DNA of 64,000 nt from Ktedonobacter robiniae (GCF_016587375.1 NZ_BNJG01000001.1:992001-1056000); one strand, 5' to 3'; positions 18,021 through 26,605 are shown, counted from the first letter of the stretch. Translations and numbers: made by a program. Notes: generated by a model from the letters alone, not told the origin.

Positions 18021-18058
18021 GGTGCCAGTATCCTATCTGGGGTGCTGGCATCATTTTG
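18021..18058 (+). terminator. Weak hairpin terminator after the beta-sandwich gene
   Basis: TGCCAG pairs with CTGGCA around a 16-nt loop and is followed by TCATTTT. It is 27 nt past the stop. Confidence 0.4.
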
Positions 18059-18108
18059 CGTGTGAACTGGTAAAAAGTATGCGGATTATTTGTCGGTACA
18101 TATTGCAA

Positions 18109-18633
18109 TTACTCACTAGCTTCACTTCCAATGATATTTGCAAGACTACTGCGATCTCCTGATCGCCAGGCGTTCAGTAGTACAGCTCCTTTCGGCGTGA
18201 GGCCTAAAGTGTAGGTAACAATGAGACTTGCATTATTCGCCAGTTGTTGATAGTCAGCATAGCCGGCTGCAATGAGGCTGCTAAATTTGAGAACACCATC
18301 GCCCGAAACAATGAGGTTTCTCCTGGGTGATGAAATGCCAAGAAACAATAAATTGTCTACAGCTTCCCTGTCGAATGCGGCAGATAAAGATACTAATGTT
18401 GCCTTGTAGGCGTAAATGGCATCTTTGCTGATTGTTCCGCGCGTATACAAAGCATGGCAGGTTGGGCAGAGGGCTATAAGGTTACTTAAAGTATTTTTGC
18501 CATCTTCTTGCACCTCAACGATATGGTGAAGATCAAGCGCAAGTATACCCCTACAAGTCGGCACGGCACATCTATAACCTGCTTCCGTGAGAACTTGTCG
18601 CTTGAGCGAATCAGAGATAGGCTGTCTTGCCAT
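18109..18633 (-). CDS. HNH endonuclease domain protein
   Basis: 174 residues. The N-terminal 75 form an HNH motif with structural zinc: AGYRCAVPTCRGI, LDLHHIVEVQEDGKNTLSNLIALCPTCHAL, giving two CxxC pairs, the HH pair and the Asn and final His. The remaining 100 residues (SAAFDREAVDNLLFLG ... VTYTLGLTPKGAVLLNAW) are not recognised and may give specificity. No methylase is adjacent, so a classical restriction system is not supported. Within the element it could be a homing-type or defence nuclease. Confidence 0.78.
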   Translation of the reverse strand: MARQPISDSLKRQVLTEAGYRCAVPTCRGILALDLHHIVEVQEDGKNTLSNLIALCPTCHALYTRGTISKDAIYAYKATLVSLSAAFDREAVDNLLFLGISSPRRNLIVSGDGVLKFSSLIAAGYADYQQLANNASLIVTYTLGLTPKGAVLLNAWRSGDRSSLANIIGSEASE

Positions 18634-18693
18634 ATAGAGACCAAGCGTCCTTTCATCAGCTAAGGGACAGTCGCCAATTTACATTGGATTTGC

Positions 18694-19068
18694 TTAGTCG
18701 CTTGACGACGCTTTCAATCTGAACCCGATGCGCCGTGGTTGCTCTTGCTGCTTCTGTACGGCTACCAGGAGTACACTCAACTGAGAGATATGTTGAATCA
18801 GCTGCACTTTTTCTCCTGCCTCATTTCTTCCGTCGAAACTGATGATATCTGGGCCGTAGTAACCTATATCCTCGATATGGAAGGTGATCGCTTGGCCGAA
18901 GGATACAAGCCGAGCGCCGATCTCATGGTCGTTATCTAGGGAGGATTCAAAATCGTTGATGTATTTGGACAGTCGCTCGTACGTCCACTTAGCTGGGTTC
19001 ACTTTATGGGATGGTGCTAGAGCTTTTGCATAAATGTTATTTAAGTTGTCCGGTATCATAACCATCAC
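18694..19068 (-). CDS. DUF6173-like protein
   Basis: 124 residues. The core VSFGQAITFHIEDIGYYGPDIISFDGRNEAGEKVQLIQHISQLSVLLVAV is a compact beta-rich domain that I associate with DUF6173, followed by RRIGFRL. The family has no known activity. It is a single gene on the minus strand about 60 nt upstream of the HNH gene and may share its transcript. The start is one of two Met codons. Confidence 0.55.
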   Translation of the reverse strand: MMVMIPDNLNNIYAKALAPSHKVNPAKWTYERLSKYINDFESSLDNDHEIGARLVSFGQAITFHIEDIGYYGPDIISFDGRNEAGEKVQLIQHISQLSVLLVAVQKQQEQPRRIGFRLKASSSD

Positions 19069-19204
19069 CTATGTTGTATATATCAATGAGTAGCTAATAG
19101 AGGTTGCGTGGAGTATATAGGCTTAGTTTATGCATCGCAAGCATTTGTGCAAAAGTACTAGCAAGTTTTAATACGTTATTTTGATTGGCGCTTATATACT
19201 TCCC

Positions 19205-19624
19205 TCACCCGCGATTAAAAGAGTTTAGGTTAGTGATGTGATCTCTGGTTAGTTTGGTCTTGCCCAACAGGAGATCTTTACGGATGGCGAGGAGGATGAG
19301 ATCCATTAGCTCGCTATCTTTTTTCCAGTCGTGACTTTCAGCATCCCCATATCTAACCCATGTATCGTACGCCTTGATTACCTCGTCGCTAGCATATAGT
19401 ACTAACTTGTCTCTGGCGGACATTCGTTTTAGATCCGTCTCTTTCCCTGAGGCTTCCTTACCGTGCATAATTTCGACCGTCATCTCGGTAAAGTTATACA
19501 GAAAATTTTCGTATGCCTCGCGCTTCTGATCTGCAATCTTGGCATTCAATTCCCTGTTCCTCTGGAACAGATATGGGAATACCACGCCAAATACGGCAAT
19601 GAGGGCAACAATAATTTCTACCAT
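19205..19624 (-). CDS. Membrane-anchored helical protein of unknown function
   Basis: 139 residues from the ATG at 19624 (AAGAGG ahead). One N-terminal span (VEIIVALIAVFGVVFPYLF) precedes a cytoplasmic, highly charged helical domain (NRELNAKIADQKREAYENFLYNFTEM ... ARDKLVLYASDEVIKAYDTW ... DLILLAIRKDLLLGKTKL). The pattern of one N-terminal span plus a helical bundle is common in phage- and island-borne accessory proteins. No family named. Last gene before the apparent right boundary of the element. Confidence 0.55.
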   Translation of the reverse strand: MVEIIVALIAVFGVVFPYLFQRNRELNAKIADQKREAYENFLYNFTEMTVEIMHGKEASGKETDLKRMSARDKLVLYASDEVIKAYDTWVRYGDAESHDWKKDSELMDLILLAIRKDLLLGKTKLTRDHITNLNSFNRG

Positions 19625-20118
19625 CGGAAAACCTCTTTTTGAGAGATAGACGGCCATATTCATCTACTATCAAATAGCGAGATGCAAATGGCTGGCGGAG
19701 GGAGTCGAGGGAGAGAGTGAGGTAGTGCTACGCCTAGCACGATGCAGCGGAATCGGCTTCTCGCCGGAGCGCTAGCGGAGGGTCTTGGAGTGGTCTGGTA
19801 AGCTCGGAACAGAGGAACTACCGGCAAGGGTTAGGAGGTGCATCGGTCGTCTCGGTCGGTCGTTTCAGCGTGGAGTGCATTACCAGATCACGGAAAGACA
19901 AGCCGATGGAGTGGGCCGAAATATGCCGATCTGTCTACGGGGGCGATGCTCCCCGATACCAGAAGAGCATGGATGGGCGTTGTAGTTCTGGTAAATTCCC
20001 GCATTTTTATGCTCGCTGTAAAAATCTTCCTGGCCGGACGTGAAAAGGAGAGAGCGGTGCAGTGTGATCCATTGCGCCAATCATGCTATCTGGCTTGTAA
20101 TCTTGTAAGGAGTTGTTC
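19625..20118. other. Gene-free region; probable right boundary of the integrated element
   Basis: About 490 nt without a credible gene. A small palindrome GTGCTA-CGCC-TAGCAC lies at 19725-19740. The ribosome site AAGGAG at 20107-20112 belongs to the next gene. The change from lower-G+C, unrelated cargo to the dense GT2 operon suggests the element ends in this interval. Confidence 0.35.
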
Positions 20119-20850
20119 ATGACAGCCCAAAAGGTGGCGCTTATTATTCCCGCGCTCAATGAAGAGGAGGCCCTCAGGCACCTGCTTCCGACCCTTCCCC
20201 ACGATACCATTAGCTGGCAGATTGTTGTTGATAATGGCAGCACCGATAGAACGGCCGAGGTGGCACGGGCGGCGGGAACTATCGTCGTTCAGACGGCGGA
20301 GCGCGGCTATGGACGCGCCTGCTTCCGGGGGCTACAGGAGGCGCGCCGTCTGGGCGCGGAGATCGCCCTCTTTATGGATGGGGATGGTAGCGATGATCCC
20401 GCCGATATTCCCGAGATGCTGGCCCCGATTCTCTCGCAGCAGGCCGACCTGGTGATGGGGTCGCGCGTAAGCAAACGAGCAGAGAAGGGGGCGATCCCAC
20501 CCCAGGCCCGTCTGGGCAACTGGCTGGTCAGCCGCATGATCACCCTCCTCTATGGTGCCACCCTCCATGATATCGGCTCATTTCGCGCCATTCGCTGCAA
20601 GCAACTGGCGCGGCTGAATATGAGCGAGATGACCTTTGGCTGGCCTGTGGAAATGCTGGTCAAGGCGGCCAGGGCGCGTTATCGCATCCTGGAGGTACCT
20701 ATTCACTATCGTCAGCGCAGCCATGGCCGCTCCAAGGTCGCGGGTACGTTCGTTGGCAGCGTCAAGGCCGCCTACTATATGCTCAGCACTACGCTACGCT
20801 ACGCGCTTACGAGGAGGAATGCATGGATGACACAGCGCTCGTCATTATAG
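20119..20850 (+). CDS. Family 2 glycosyltransferase
   Basis: 243 residues of the GT-A fold. VALIIPALNEEEALRHLL, VVDNGSTDRTAEVARAAG, RGYGRACFRGLQEA and FMDGDGSDDPADIPEML (DxD-like metal motif) match dolichyl-phosphate mannose synthase-type GT2 enzymes. The C-terminal VPIHYRQRSHGRSKVAGTFVGSVKA fits the same group. No membrane span is obvious. ATG at 20119 lies 6 nt after AAGGAG. Its 3' end overlaps the next gene by 28 nt, and the third overlaps by 4, so a coupled operon is certain enough. It probably transfers a sugar to a lipid or polyprenyl carrier. Confidence 0.88.
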   Translation: MTAQKVALIIPALNEEEALRHLLPTLPHDTISWQIVVDNGSTDRTAEVARAAGTIVVQTAERGYGRACFRGLQEARRLGAEIALFMDGDGSDDPADIPEMLAPILSQQADLVMGSRVSKRAEKGAIPPQARLGNWLVSRMITLLYGATLHDIGSFRAIRCKQLARLNMSEMTFGWPVEMLVKAARARYRILEVPIHYRQRSHGRSKVAGTFVGSVKAAYYMLSTTLRYALTRRNAWMTQRSSL

Positions 20851-21530
20851 CGCGCGCGCCCGAGCCTGGAAAAACCAAGACACGCCTGGCATGCTCGCTT
20901 GGCAATGAGGCGACAGTGCTGCTCTACCGCGCCTTCCTCAAGGACCTGGCCCTGCGCTTTAGTGAGGCTCCTTATGCCTTGCACTGGGCCTATTCGCCCG
21001 CGCATGTTGATTATAACGCGCTGTTAGAGGAGCTGGTTCCTGGCAGGGGACGACACATGCGCTGCTTTCCCCAGGAGGGCCAGGATTTTAATACGCGCTT
21101 ACATCATATCTTTCGCTGGACAGAGAGCCAGGGGTTTCGCAAGACGATCCTGCTTGGCTCTGATTCGCCGCACATCAGGCGTCAAATTATTGATGAAGTA
21201 AACGAGCGCCTGAATACGACAGATATTGTGCTGGGGCCAGCCGAGGATGGCGGCTACTACCTCCTGGGCATGCGCCAGGCACATGACATCTTTAGTGGCA
21301 TTCCCATGAGTACCGAGGTGGTGACACAGATGACGATTGCCGCCGCGCACCGGCAGCGACTCTCTGTCCACCTCGTGGAACAACTTCAGGACATAGATGA
21401 ACTACCCGACCTGCTTAAGCTAGCGGAGATACTCCAGGCCAAACCGGGCCTGGCGCCAATCACCGCCGCACATTTAGTCACGCATCCCGCGCTCACCGAA
21501 GCCTTTAGCCGCACAAAGGAGTCTGTATGA
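20823..21530 (+). CDS. DUF2064 / TIGR04282-type nucleotide-sugar transferase-like protein
   Basis: 235 residues. LVIIARAPEPGKTKTRLACSLG at the start, QEGQDFNTRLHHIF, LLGSDSPHI and LGPAEDGGYYLLGM are the hallmarks of DUF2064, also called rSAM-associated transferase 1, a GT-A relative of CMP/GTP-sugar cytidylyltransferases. It often sits beside a GT2 and a radical SAM enzyme, as here. It may activate or transfer a sugar in the same pathway. The activity of the family is poorly defined. Confidence 0.82.
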   Translation: MDDTALVIIARAPEPGKTKTRLACSLGNEATVLLYRAFLKDLALRFSEAPYALHWAYSPAHVDYNALLEELVPGRGRHMRCFPQEGQDFNTRLHHIFRWTESQGFRKTILLGSDSPHIRRQIIDEVNERLNTTDIVLGPAEDGGYYLLGMRQAHDIFSGIPMSTEVVTQMTIAAAHRQRLSVHLVEQLQDIDELPDLLKLAEILQAKPGLAPITAAHLVTHPALTEAFSRTKESV

Positions 21531-22534
21531 CGATCACGACACCTGTTCTTACCCTGCCACGCTCGATCTATATTGAGCCCACCAGCCGTTGTAATGAGTT
21601 CTGCCAGCAGTGTCCACGCACGCTGCTCTCACGTGAAGAGGACCGTGATCTGCCCTTCGACGAGTTTCGCAAGATCGTCGACCAGTTTCCGGTGCTCGAT
21701 CGCGTCGTGCTGCATGGGTTGGGCGAGCCACTGTTAAATAAAGACCTGCCTAAAATGGTGCGCTATTTAAAGGATCGCGGCACCTATGTGCTCTTCAACT
21801 CCAATGGCATTGCGCTGACTGAGAAGAAGGGCGGGGAGCTTATCGATGCCGGCCTCGATGAGTATCGCCTCTCGATGGACGGCTCCAGTCGCGAGACCTA
21901 CGCACATGTGCGGGGCGTCGATGCCTTTGAGAAAATCTGGCGCAATGTTCGAGCCTTTGTGCAGTTGCAGAAGGCGCGTGACGCCAGCAAACCAGCCATC
22001 TCGCTCTGGTTCACCGCCATGCGCGAAAACCTGCACGAGCTGCCGCATCTGGTTGAGCTGGCGGCCGAGGCAGGTATCCCCGAGGTCTATATGCAGCGCC
22101 TGGTTTACTTTGAAGAGGGACTGGCAGCCTCCAAACAGTCGCTCTTCCGCCGCTCAAGTCAGGAGGAGCTGGCCCTGGTACGTCTTAGCGAGGAGCTGTG
22201 CAAAGAGCTGGGCATCCGTTTCAACGCCGCCGGGTCCGCGACGCCGATGCAGAGTATTCTACGCGACTTTGGGGAGCGCCCCTGGTCCGGCTGCACACGT
22301 CCTTATAATTTGACTTACATCACCTCTAGCGGCAATGTGCTCTCCTGCTGCTTCGCCCCCTTTGGGCATCGCAGCGCGCGCGAATATCGCGAAGAGCGCG
22401 TCCTGGGCAATGTCTTTCAGGAGTCCATCGAGCAGATCTGGTTCGGAGAGCGCTATGAGGCCTTCCGTCGCGCCTTTGAGAGCGAGCATCCCGCTCGTCA
22501 CTGCTCCCAGTGCGGCCTGAACTGGAGCTATTAA
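21527..22534 (+). CDS. Radical SAM/SPASM-type protein
   Basis: 335 residues. YIEPTSRCNEFCQQCPRT holds the CxxxCxxC triad for the 4Fe-4S/SAM cluster. LHGLGEPLLNKDLPKMV and the LSMDGSSRETYAHVRG segment are typical of the SPASM/MoaA branch. Extra C-terminal cysteines (WSGCTRPY, VLSCCFAPFG, HCSQCGLNW) can bind one auxiliary cluster. It overlaps the DUF2064 stop by 4 nt (ATGA). The operon recalls the two transferases plus rSAM seen with arsenosugar genes, but ArsM/ArsS features are absent, so the product is open. Confidence 0.85.
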   Translation: MTITTPVLTLPRSIYIEPTSRCNEFCQQCPRTLLSREEDRDLPFDEFRKIVDQFPVLDRVVLHGLGEPLLNKDLPKMVRYLKDRGTYVLFNSNGIALTEKKGGELIDAGLDEYRLSMDGSSRETYAHVRGVDAFEKIWRNVRAFVQLQKARDASKPAISLWFTAMRENLHELPHLVELAAEAGIPEVYMQRLVYFEEGLAASKQSLFRRSSQEELALVRLSEELCKELGIRFNAAGSATPMQSILRDFGERPWSGCTRPYNLTYITSSGNVLSCCFAPFGHRSAREYREERVLGNVFQESIEQIWFGERYEAFRRAFESEHPARHCSQCGLNWSY

Positions 22535-22542
22535 CAAAGAAA

Positions 22543-22575
22543 GAGAAGGGTACCCGCCTTGCAGATACCCTTCTC
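22543..22575 (+). terminator. Hairpin after the radical SAM gene
   Basis: GAGAAGGGTA pairs with TACCCTTCTC around a 13-nt loop, 9 nt past the stop. No strong T-run follows. Confidence 0.6.
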
Positions 22576-22647
22576 GCCAGTCCCCACGTTGCTCAATCCC
22601 CGTTGTAAGAAAGGAAGTTCATGTCTCCCTGTGTGCGGCTGTTGGCA

Positions 22648-22941
22648 TTAGTCGATGTCTGGTGCACTCATGCACACAAAGCTCCATTCAAGAGGCGAAC
22701 CTAACAGGCCATATATCGTTGCCTGGTTATCCAATTGATATGTTCCCGCATCTACCTGTGACTTGATTTGTTCCACTCTAGCGAGGCGGGCCTTTTCATC
22801 ACGTTGCACTTGAATACGTACCTGGAGGGCTGCGATACTCTCCCCTACAGGTGGACTGGAGTGCCGCCTGGCCTGTGGTTGTGATGAAACCATTCCCGTT
22901 GTTTCAACGGCTGTATCTATACGTACGGCGCGTGCTTTCAT
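22648..22941 (-). CDS. FlgM-like (anti-sigma-28 domain) protein, start uncertain
   Basis: The frame is open up to 23118. The first part has no family resemblance, so I give the ATG at 22941 (97 residues) as a compromise. The C-terminal RLARVEQIKSQVDAGTYQLDNQATIYGLL matches the FlgM anti-sigma-28 signature (ERVEeIK..I..GtY.vD...iA..LL). FlgM normally holds sigma-28 back until flagellar hooks are complete, yet no flagellar gene is in the window and this lineage is thought non-motile. It might control another sigma factor. The initiation site lacks a good ribosome signal. Confidence 0.45.
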   Translation of the reverse strand: MKARAVRIDTAVETTGMVSSQPQARRHSSPPVGESIAALQVRIQVQRDEKARLARVEQIKSQVDAGTYQLDNQATIYGLLGSPLEWSFVCMSAPDID

Positions 22942-23273
22942 GTAACTAACAGAGCAGCTACCTCTAATCTGTCCTATGCTCTCTATCATCGAAGAGCTAT
23001 GCATAGGCAGGAGTTGAGCCGCACACTCCTTTCTCCCAATCTTCTTATATCGTGCTTTTGCAGCCCTCCCCAAGGTGATCAGGGGCTTGTACACCTCATA
23101 CCTTCCAGATGGCCACACCTATAACCCAAAAGTCCACTTCCCATCACTCCCCACACCTATCTATATCGGCCCCTGATCCTATAATAGCAGTGTAGAAAAG
23201 CACATGCCTTGTGTGTAGAGAGGAAGGTCCTTAGCTCTAGGGGCGAAGGCCCCTATCATTGGTCCTTTCCTTT

Positions 23274-23295
23274 CGCGCCTGCGACGCTCACAGGA
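23274..23295. repeat. Short CGCGCCTGCGACGCTCAC motif abutting a long hairpin
   Basis: A 22-nt motif related to copies at 26473-26494, 49960-49976, 58471-58492 and, inverted, 49413-49436. In each case it touches or nearly touches a long hairpin. Confidence 0.55.
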
Positions 23296-23351
23296 TAAGA
23301 TGGTTCGGCGTGGGTGCGGGCGAACACCCGCACCCACGCCGAACCATCTTA
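23296..23351. terminator. Long perfect hairpin downstream of murJ
   Basis: A 25-bp perfect stem begins TAAGATGGTTCGGCGTGGGT and closes on a 6-nt CGAACA loop. It lies 57 nt past the MurJ stop. Confidence 0.8.
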
Positions 23352-23408
23352 CTCAGAGGGATGAGCGGATACGCGAAGGGGTCAGCGCGCACTGGCTATC
23401 TCCCTCGC

Positions 23409-24908
23409 TCAGCGGGATGAAGACGGGCTAGCGAGGGCTTCCTGGCGCGTGCGGGCGAGGTAGCGGCGATAGCGTAGGAGGCGCTGCATTCCTGCGTCCA
23501 GGCGGGCCTTCTTGCCCAGGCGCCAGAGCAGGAGTGAGGCCAGGGTGAACGCTTCTACCGAGGACCCTAGCGCGTAGCCCAGGGGGATCGCGAGAATGAC
23601 GTAGGCTCGTGGTAGTACACCAATGAGCACGATAATGGTGCCCACGCGGCAGAGTAGGGAGAGGATACCGGTAAAGAGTGGAGTCGTGGCGTCCTTCAAG
23701 GCCAGGAAGCCACGGCTAATCATGTCGCCTGCCGTAACCCCAGGAATGGCAAAGACATATCCCAATAGCGCCAGGTAGGTCAGCGCGGTCGAGTGGGCAT
23801 CGAAGGCTCCATGCTGGAAAATCAGGCGGATAATCCATTGACCCGTAACGGCTAAGCCTATCGCCGCGGGTAGCGTCAATAAAATGGAGGCGCCCATGAC
23901 CCTCAAGGCCATGTAGCGCATGCGCACATAGCGTCCTGCGGCGGCATGGATCGTCATATGCGGCAGGAGCGCCTGGCCAATGGCCTGCGAGAGCAGAGAG
24001 AAGGGGAGAGCCTGTAACATATCGGCGTTATGTAGCGCCGCTAGACTGGCGGGATCGGGCAGGAAAGAGACGAAATAGGTCTCGATGATAAGGGCCAGGT
24101 AGGCCACGGCGAGCGCGAGCGAGTTAGGTCCCAGTAGTCTCAGGACCTCCAGCAGGCCGGGATGGCGAAAATTCCAGGTAAACGAGTAGCGCACCCCTTG
24201 CCTGAAGAGCGGGATAGCCTGCACCGCGACCTGCAAGAACGAGGCCACCAGCACGCCATAGGTGGGACCATAGATGCCTATACCGGGAATGAAGCGCGTA
24301 CAGGCCAGCCCGGCAATCTGGCCCAGGTTATAAATCGCGATGGAGAAGGCGGGCAGTAGGAACTGGCGCTTACTATTTAAGACGCCAGTGACAATCGTTC
24401 CCAGGCAGAGCAATAGAGGCTGAAAGAGCAGTATGCGTGTGAGCGAGATCGTTAGGACCTTCTCGGCCTCGCTATAGCCTGGGACCAGGAGCGAACGCGT
24501 AAAGGTTGGTACAAAAAACTCGCCCCCGATCACGACAAGCGTCAAGACCAGCAGCATGACATTAAAGACCAGGCTGGAGAGCTTCCAGGCTGCCTCCTGT
24601 CCCTTCCTCTTCTCATACGCCAGGAAAACCGGGATAAAGGCGTGGCTCAGCGCACCGCCTGCGATCAGGTTGAAGAGAGCATCCGGTAGACGGATGGCGG
24701 CATAGAAGGCATTGGCCTCGGGACCGGTGCCAAAGAAGGCGTTAAAAAGGCTCTGGCGGATGACTCCCAGACCTCTTGAAGCCAGGATACCGATCATCAA
24801 GAGCAGAGCGGCCTCTACGATACTAAAGCGTCGTGAGGTCAGCCCTCCACTCAAACGAAAATTGCGGATATTAAAACGAAAGACACGGCCACCCCACACC
24901 TTTATCAA
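23409..24908 (-). CDS. murJ: Lipid II flippase MurJ (MviN family)
   Basis: About 499 residues with 14 predicted membrane spans, the family's usual size. MurJ moves lipid II to the outer side of the membrane for peptidoglycan building. Marks: SRGLGVIRQSLFNAFFGTGPEANAFYAAIRLPDALFNLIAGGALSHAFIPVF (conserved first hairpin), LLCLGTIVTGVLNS, and LPFSLLSQAIGQALLPHM. The first codon would be TTG at 24908; a GTG three codons later is equally possible, since no clear ribosome site marks either. A cell-wall M23 peptidase gene is divergent, sharing a 360-nt AT-rich spacer. Confidence 0.88.
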   Translation of the reverse strand: MIKVWGGRVFRFNIRNFRLSGGLTSRRFSIVEAALLLMIGILASRGLGVIRQSLFNAFFGTGPEANAFYAAIRLPDALFNLIAGGALSHAFIPVFLAYEKRKGQEAAWKLSSLVFNVMLLVLTLVVIGGEFFVPTFTRSLLVPGYSEAEKVLTISLTRILLFQPLLLCLGTIVTGVLNSKRQFLLPAFSIAIYNLGQIAGLACTRFIPGIGIYGPTYGVLVASFLQVAVQAIPLFRQGVRYSFTWNFRHPGLLEVLRLLGPNSLALAVAYLALIIETYFVSFLPDPASLAALHNADMLQALPFSLLSQAIGQALLPHMTIHAAAGRYVRMRYMALRVMGASILLTLPAAIGLAVTGQWIIRLIFQHGAFDAHSTALTYLALLGYVFAIPGVTAGDMISRGFLALKDATTPLFTGILSLLCRVGTIIVLIGVLPRAYVILAIPLGYALGSSVEAFTLASLLLWRLGKKARLDAGMQRLLRYRRYLARTRQEALASPSSSR

Positions 24909-25271
24909 CGCATGCTGTTTTTTTTTGTTCAGACATAAATAGTGTTATTACTTTCTCCCTGTCCTACTTTGCGGGTATAAAGAGCAGGGTATAGAGCCTC
25001 CCAACCTCAAATAGGATCTTTTCCCTTCCCTATTTCACCTCATCCCAAACAAGCTTTGCTCGCCGTTATTTTTGGTAGCTATGAATAAAACGTCATCATC
25101 TCGTGCTATTTTCATATATCTTCATTTTCTGACATATGGCCTTATAAGGAAACAAAATAGCCTTTTTCAGCTATCCATTGCCAGGGAAGCTAGTAAAGGC
25201 CGTGTTTATCAGCTACATTAAAAGGTAAAAGAAAAAACGCGACGGCAACGCCACCAGCGAGGATTTTAATT
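24909..25271. other. AT-rich divergent promoter region
   Basis: Spacer between murJ (left) and the M23 peptidase gene (right). It is AT-rich with no reading frame. Promoters for both directions must lie here, but no pair of boxes is clearly better than others. Confidence 0.4.
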
Positions 25272-26462
25272 ATGTTTTCATCCGCGAAGAAAAAAACGCC
25301 CGCCTCGCGCTCAAAGCAGAGCGAGAATCCTGTGCCCGTGCCCCCACAAATCCCCATGCCAACCCCATGGGGCAATGCGCCCTCTCCCTCTTTTCAGCCG
25401 CCACAGCCCACCCCATATATGCCCGGGACACCCTTCGTCCCTTTTGGCGCACCACAAGGGACACCTGCTATGGCAGAGTGGCCAAAACAGATGCCCGGGG
25501 AACCCTCACAGACGCTACAGGATGCGCCAGCGGCAAGACCGAGGCAGAGAATCACACGCCAACTCTCTTCCATCTCTAACGAAGAGGGCAGACCGCTTCC
25601 CACACTCAATACTCCTCCTCGCTCCACCACCTCGCCGCTCGCCACACGCCCACTCGGCGCCATGTCATCTCAACCAGGGCACGCGACGTTTAAAGCGGGG
25701 ACACGTCCCCTCACATATATTCCTGGCACACCTCGCGTCGTAAAGACCACGCCACTGCCGCCAGTGCCCACACCGCGGAGCCGCTCACGGAAGTTTGTTA
25801 TCTCTATGGTGAGTATGCTGATTATTTTACTCTTGACTGTGGTCGTCACCACACCACTTGGCAACTCGAACGCGCCACTCCTGCAAGGTATCGGCAACCT
25901 GTTGTTGAGTGACGCGCAAAATCCCTTCAGTCCGGCCCAGCATATCGCGACCCCCACCGCCACGCCTGCCTTGACCACTCTGGAGGGATCCTGCAATGCC
26001 CCTTATATGGGTCTGTGGGGGATCTGTGCCACGGCGGTCACTGACAGTGGAGTCATGGGCACAGGCGACATGCAGCCACCAATGAAAGGGGAGAGGATCA
26101 CCCAGGGCTTTGGCTTACCCGAGTATCAGACCTGGTGCAGTTGCGTCAAACCTCATACCGGGATCGACCTGGCAACGGCGTATGGCAACCCGGTTATGGC
26201 ATCTGATAGCGGGCAGGTCATCTGGGTGGGCTGGGATTGGTCGGGCCTGGGGAACGCCGTCAAGATTAATCATGGACACTATATCGCAACCGTCTATGGG
26301 CACCTGGCCAGCTACATCGTCCATGTGGGACAAAATGTCAATAAAGGGGATGTCATCGCGTATGAGGGGAGCACTGGGGCCTCTTCTGGCCCTCATGTGC
26401 ATTTTATGGTGGTGGATAATAATCACTTTAAAGATCCGACGCTTTACATGACACTTCCTTAG
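25272..26462 (+). CDS. Membrane-anchored M23 (LytM-type) peptidase
   Basis: 396 residues. A long Pro/Thr-rich cytoplasmic part (about 1-175) precedes one span (KFVISMVSMLIILLLTVVVT). The outer C-terminal domain carries the M23 motifs: GFGLPEYQ ... KPHTGIDLATAYGNPVMASDSGQVIWVGW and GNAVKINHGHYIATVYGHL, ending with GPHVHFMVVDN. HxxxD and HxH zinc ligands are all present, so it should be an active glycyl-glycine or D-amino-acid endopeptidase acting on peptidoglycan. The murJ gene lies divergently upstream, which supports a cell-wall role. AGGA precedes the ATG. Confidence 0.88.
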   Translation: MFSSAKKKTPASRSKQSENPVPVPPQIPMPTPWGNAPSPSFQPPQPTPYMPGTPFVPFGAPQGTPAMAEWPKQMPGEPSQTLQDAPAARPRQRITRQLSSISNEEGRPLPTLNTPPRSTTSPLATRPLGAMSSQPGHATFKAGTRPLTYIPGTPRVVKTTPLPPVPTPRSRSRKFVISMVSMLIILLLTVVVTTPLGNSNAPLLQGIGNLLLSDAQNPFSPAQHIATPTATPALTTLEGSCNAPYMGLWGICATAVTDSGVMGTGDMQPPMKGERITQGFGLPEYQTWCSCVKPHTGIDLATAYGNPVMASDSGQVIWVGWDWSGLGNAVKINHGHYIATVYGHLASYIVHVGQNVNKGDVIAYEGSTGASSGPHVHFMVVDNNHFKDPTLYMTLP

Positions 26463-26472
26463 CTGGTGTTCT

Positions 26473-26494
26473 CGCGCCTGCGGCGCTCGCAGAG
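26473..26494. repeat. CGCGCCTGCGGCGCTCGC motif abutting a long hairpin
   Basis: Same 22-nt motif as 23274-23295 with four differences. It ends exactly where the hairpin at 26495 begins (TAAATAG). Confidence 0.6.
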
Positions 26495-26551
26495 TAAATA
26501 GTGTTGTGTGCCCTGGCAGCCTGCGGCTGCCAGGGCACACAACACTATTTA
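26495..26551. terminator. Long perfect hairpin after the M23 peptidase gene
   Basis: A 26-bp perfect stem from TAAATAGTGTTGTGTGCCCT to its complement, with a CTGCG loop. It starts 32 nt past the stop. Confidence 0.82.
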
Positions 26552-26605
26552 TCAGAAATAGCTTGCGACAAGGTTAGCCAGCATGACCTGCCAAGTTTTG
26601 CAACG

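Larger units (their letters stand above)
22942..23408. other. Intergenic region with small hairpins
   Basis: No further gene recognised. TAGGGGC-GAA-GGCCCCTA (23247-23265 approximately) sits inside an imperfect outer AGGAAGG/CCTTTCCT stem, and the long hairpin of MurJ follows at 23296. Confidence 0.35.

Noticed and set aside
14041..20118. Complete prophage
   Set aside because: Recombinase and Xis-like protein only; no capsid, tail, terminase, lysis or replication gene.
13976..20118. Attachment-site repeats bounding the element
   Set aside because: I compared both ends by eye and found no shared string that stands out; serine-recombinase cores may be only a few bases.
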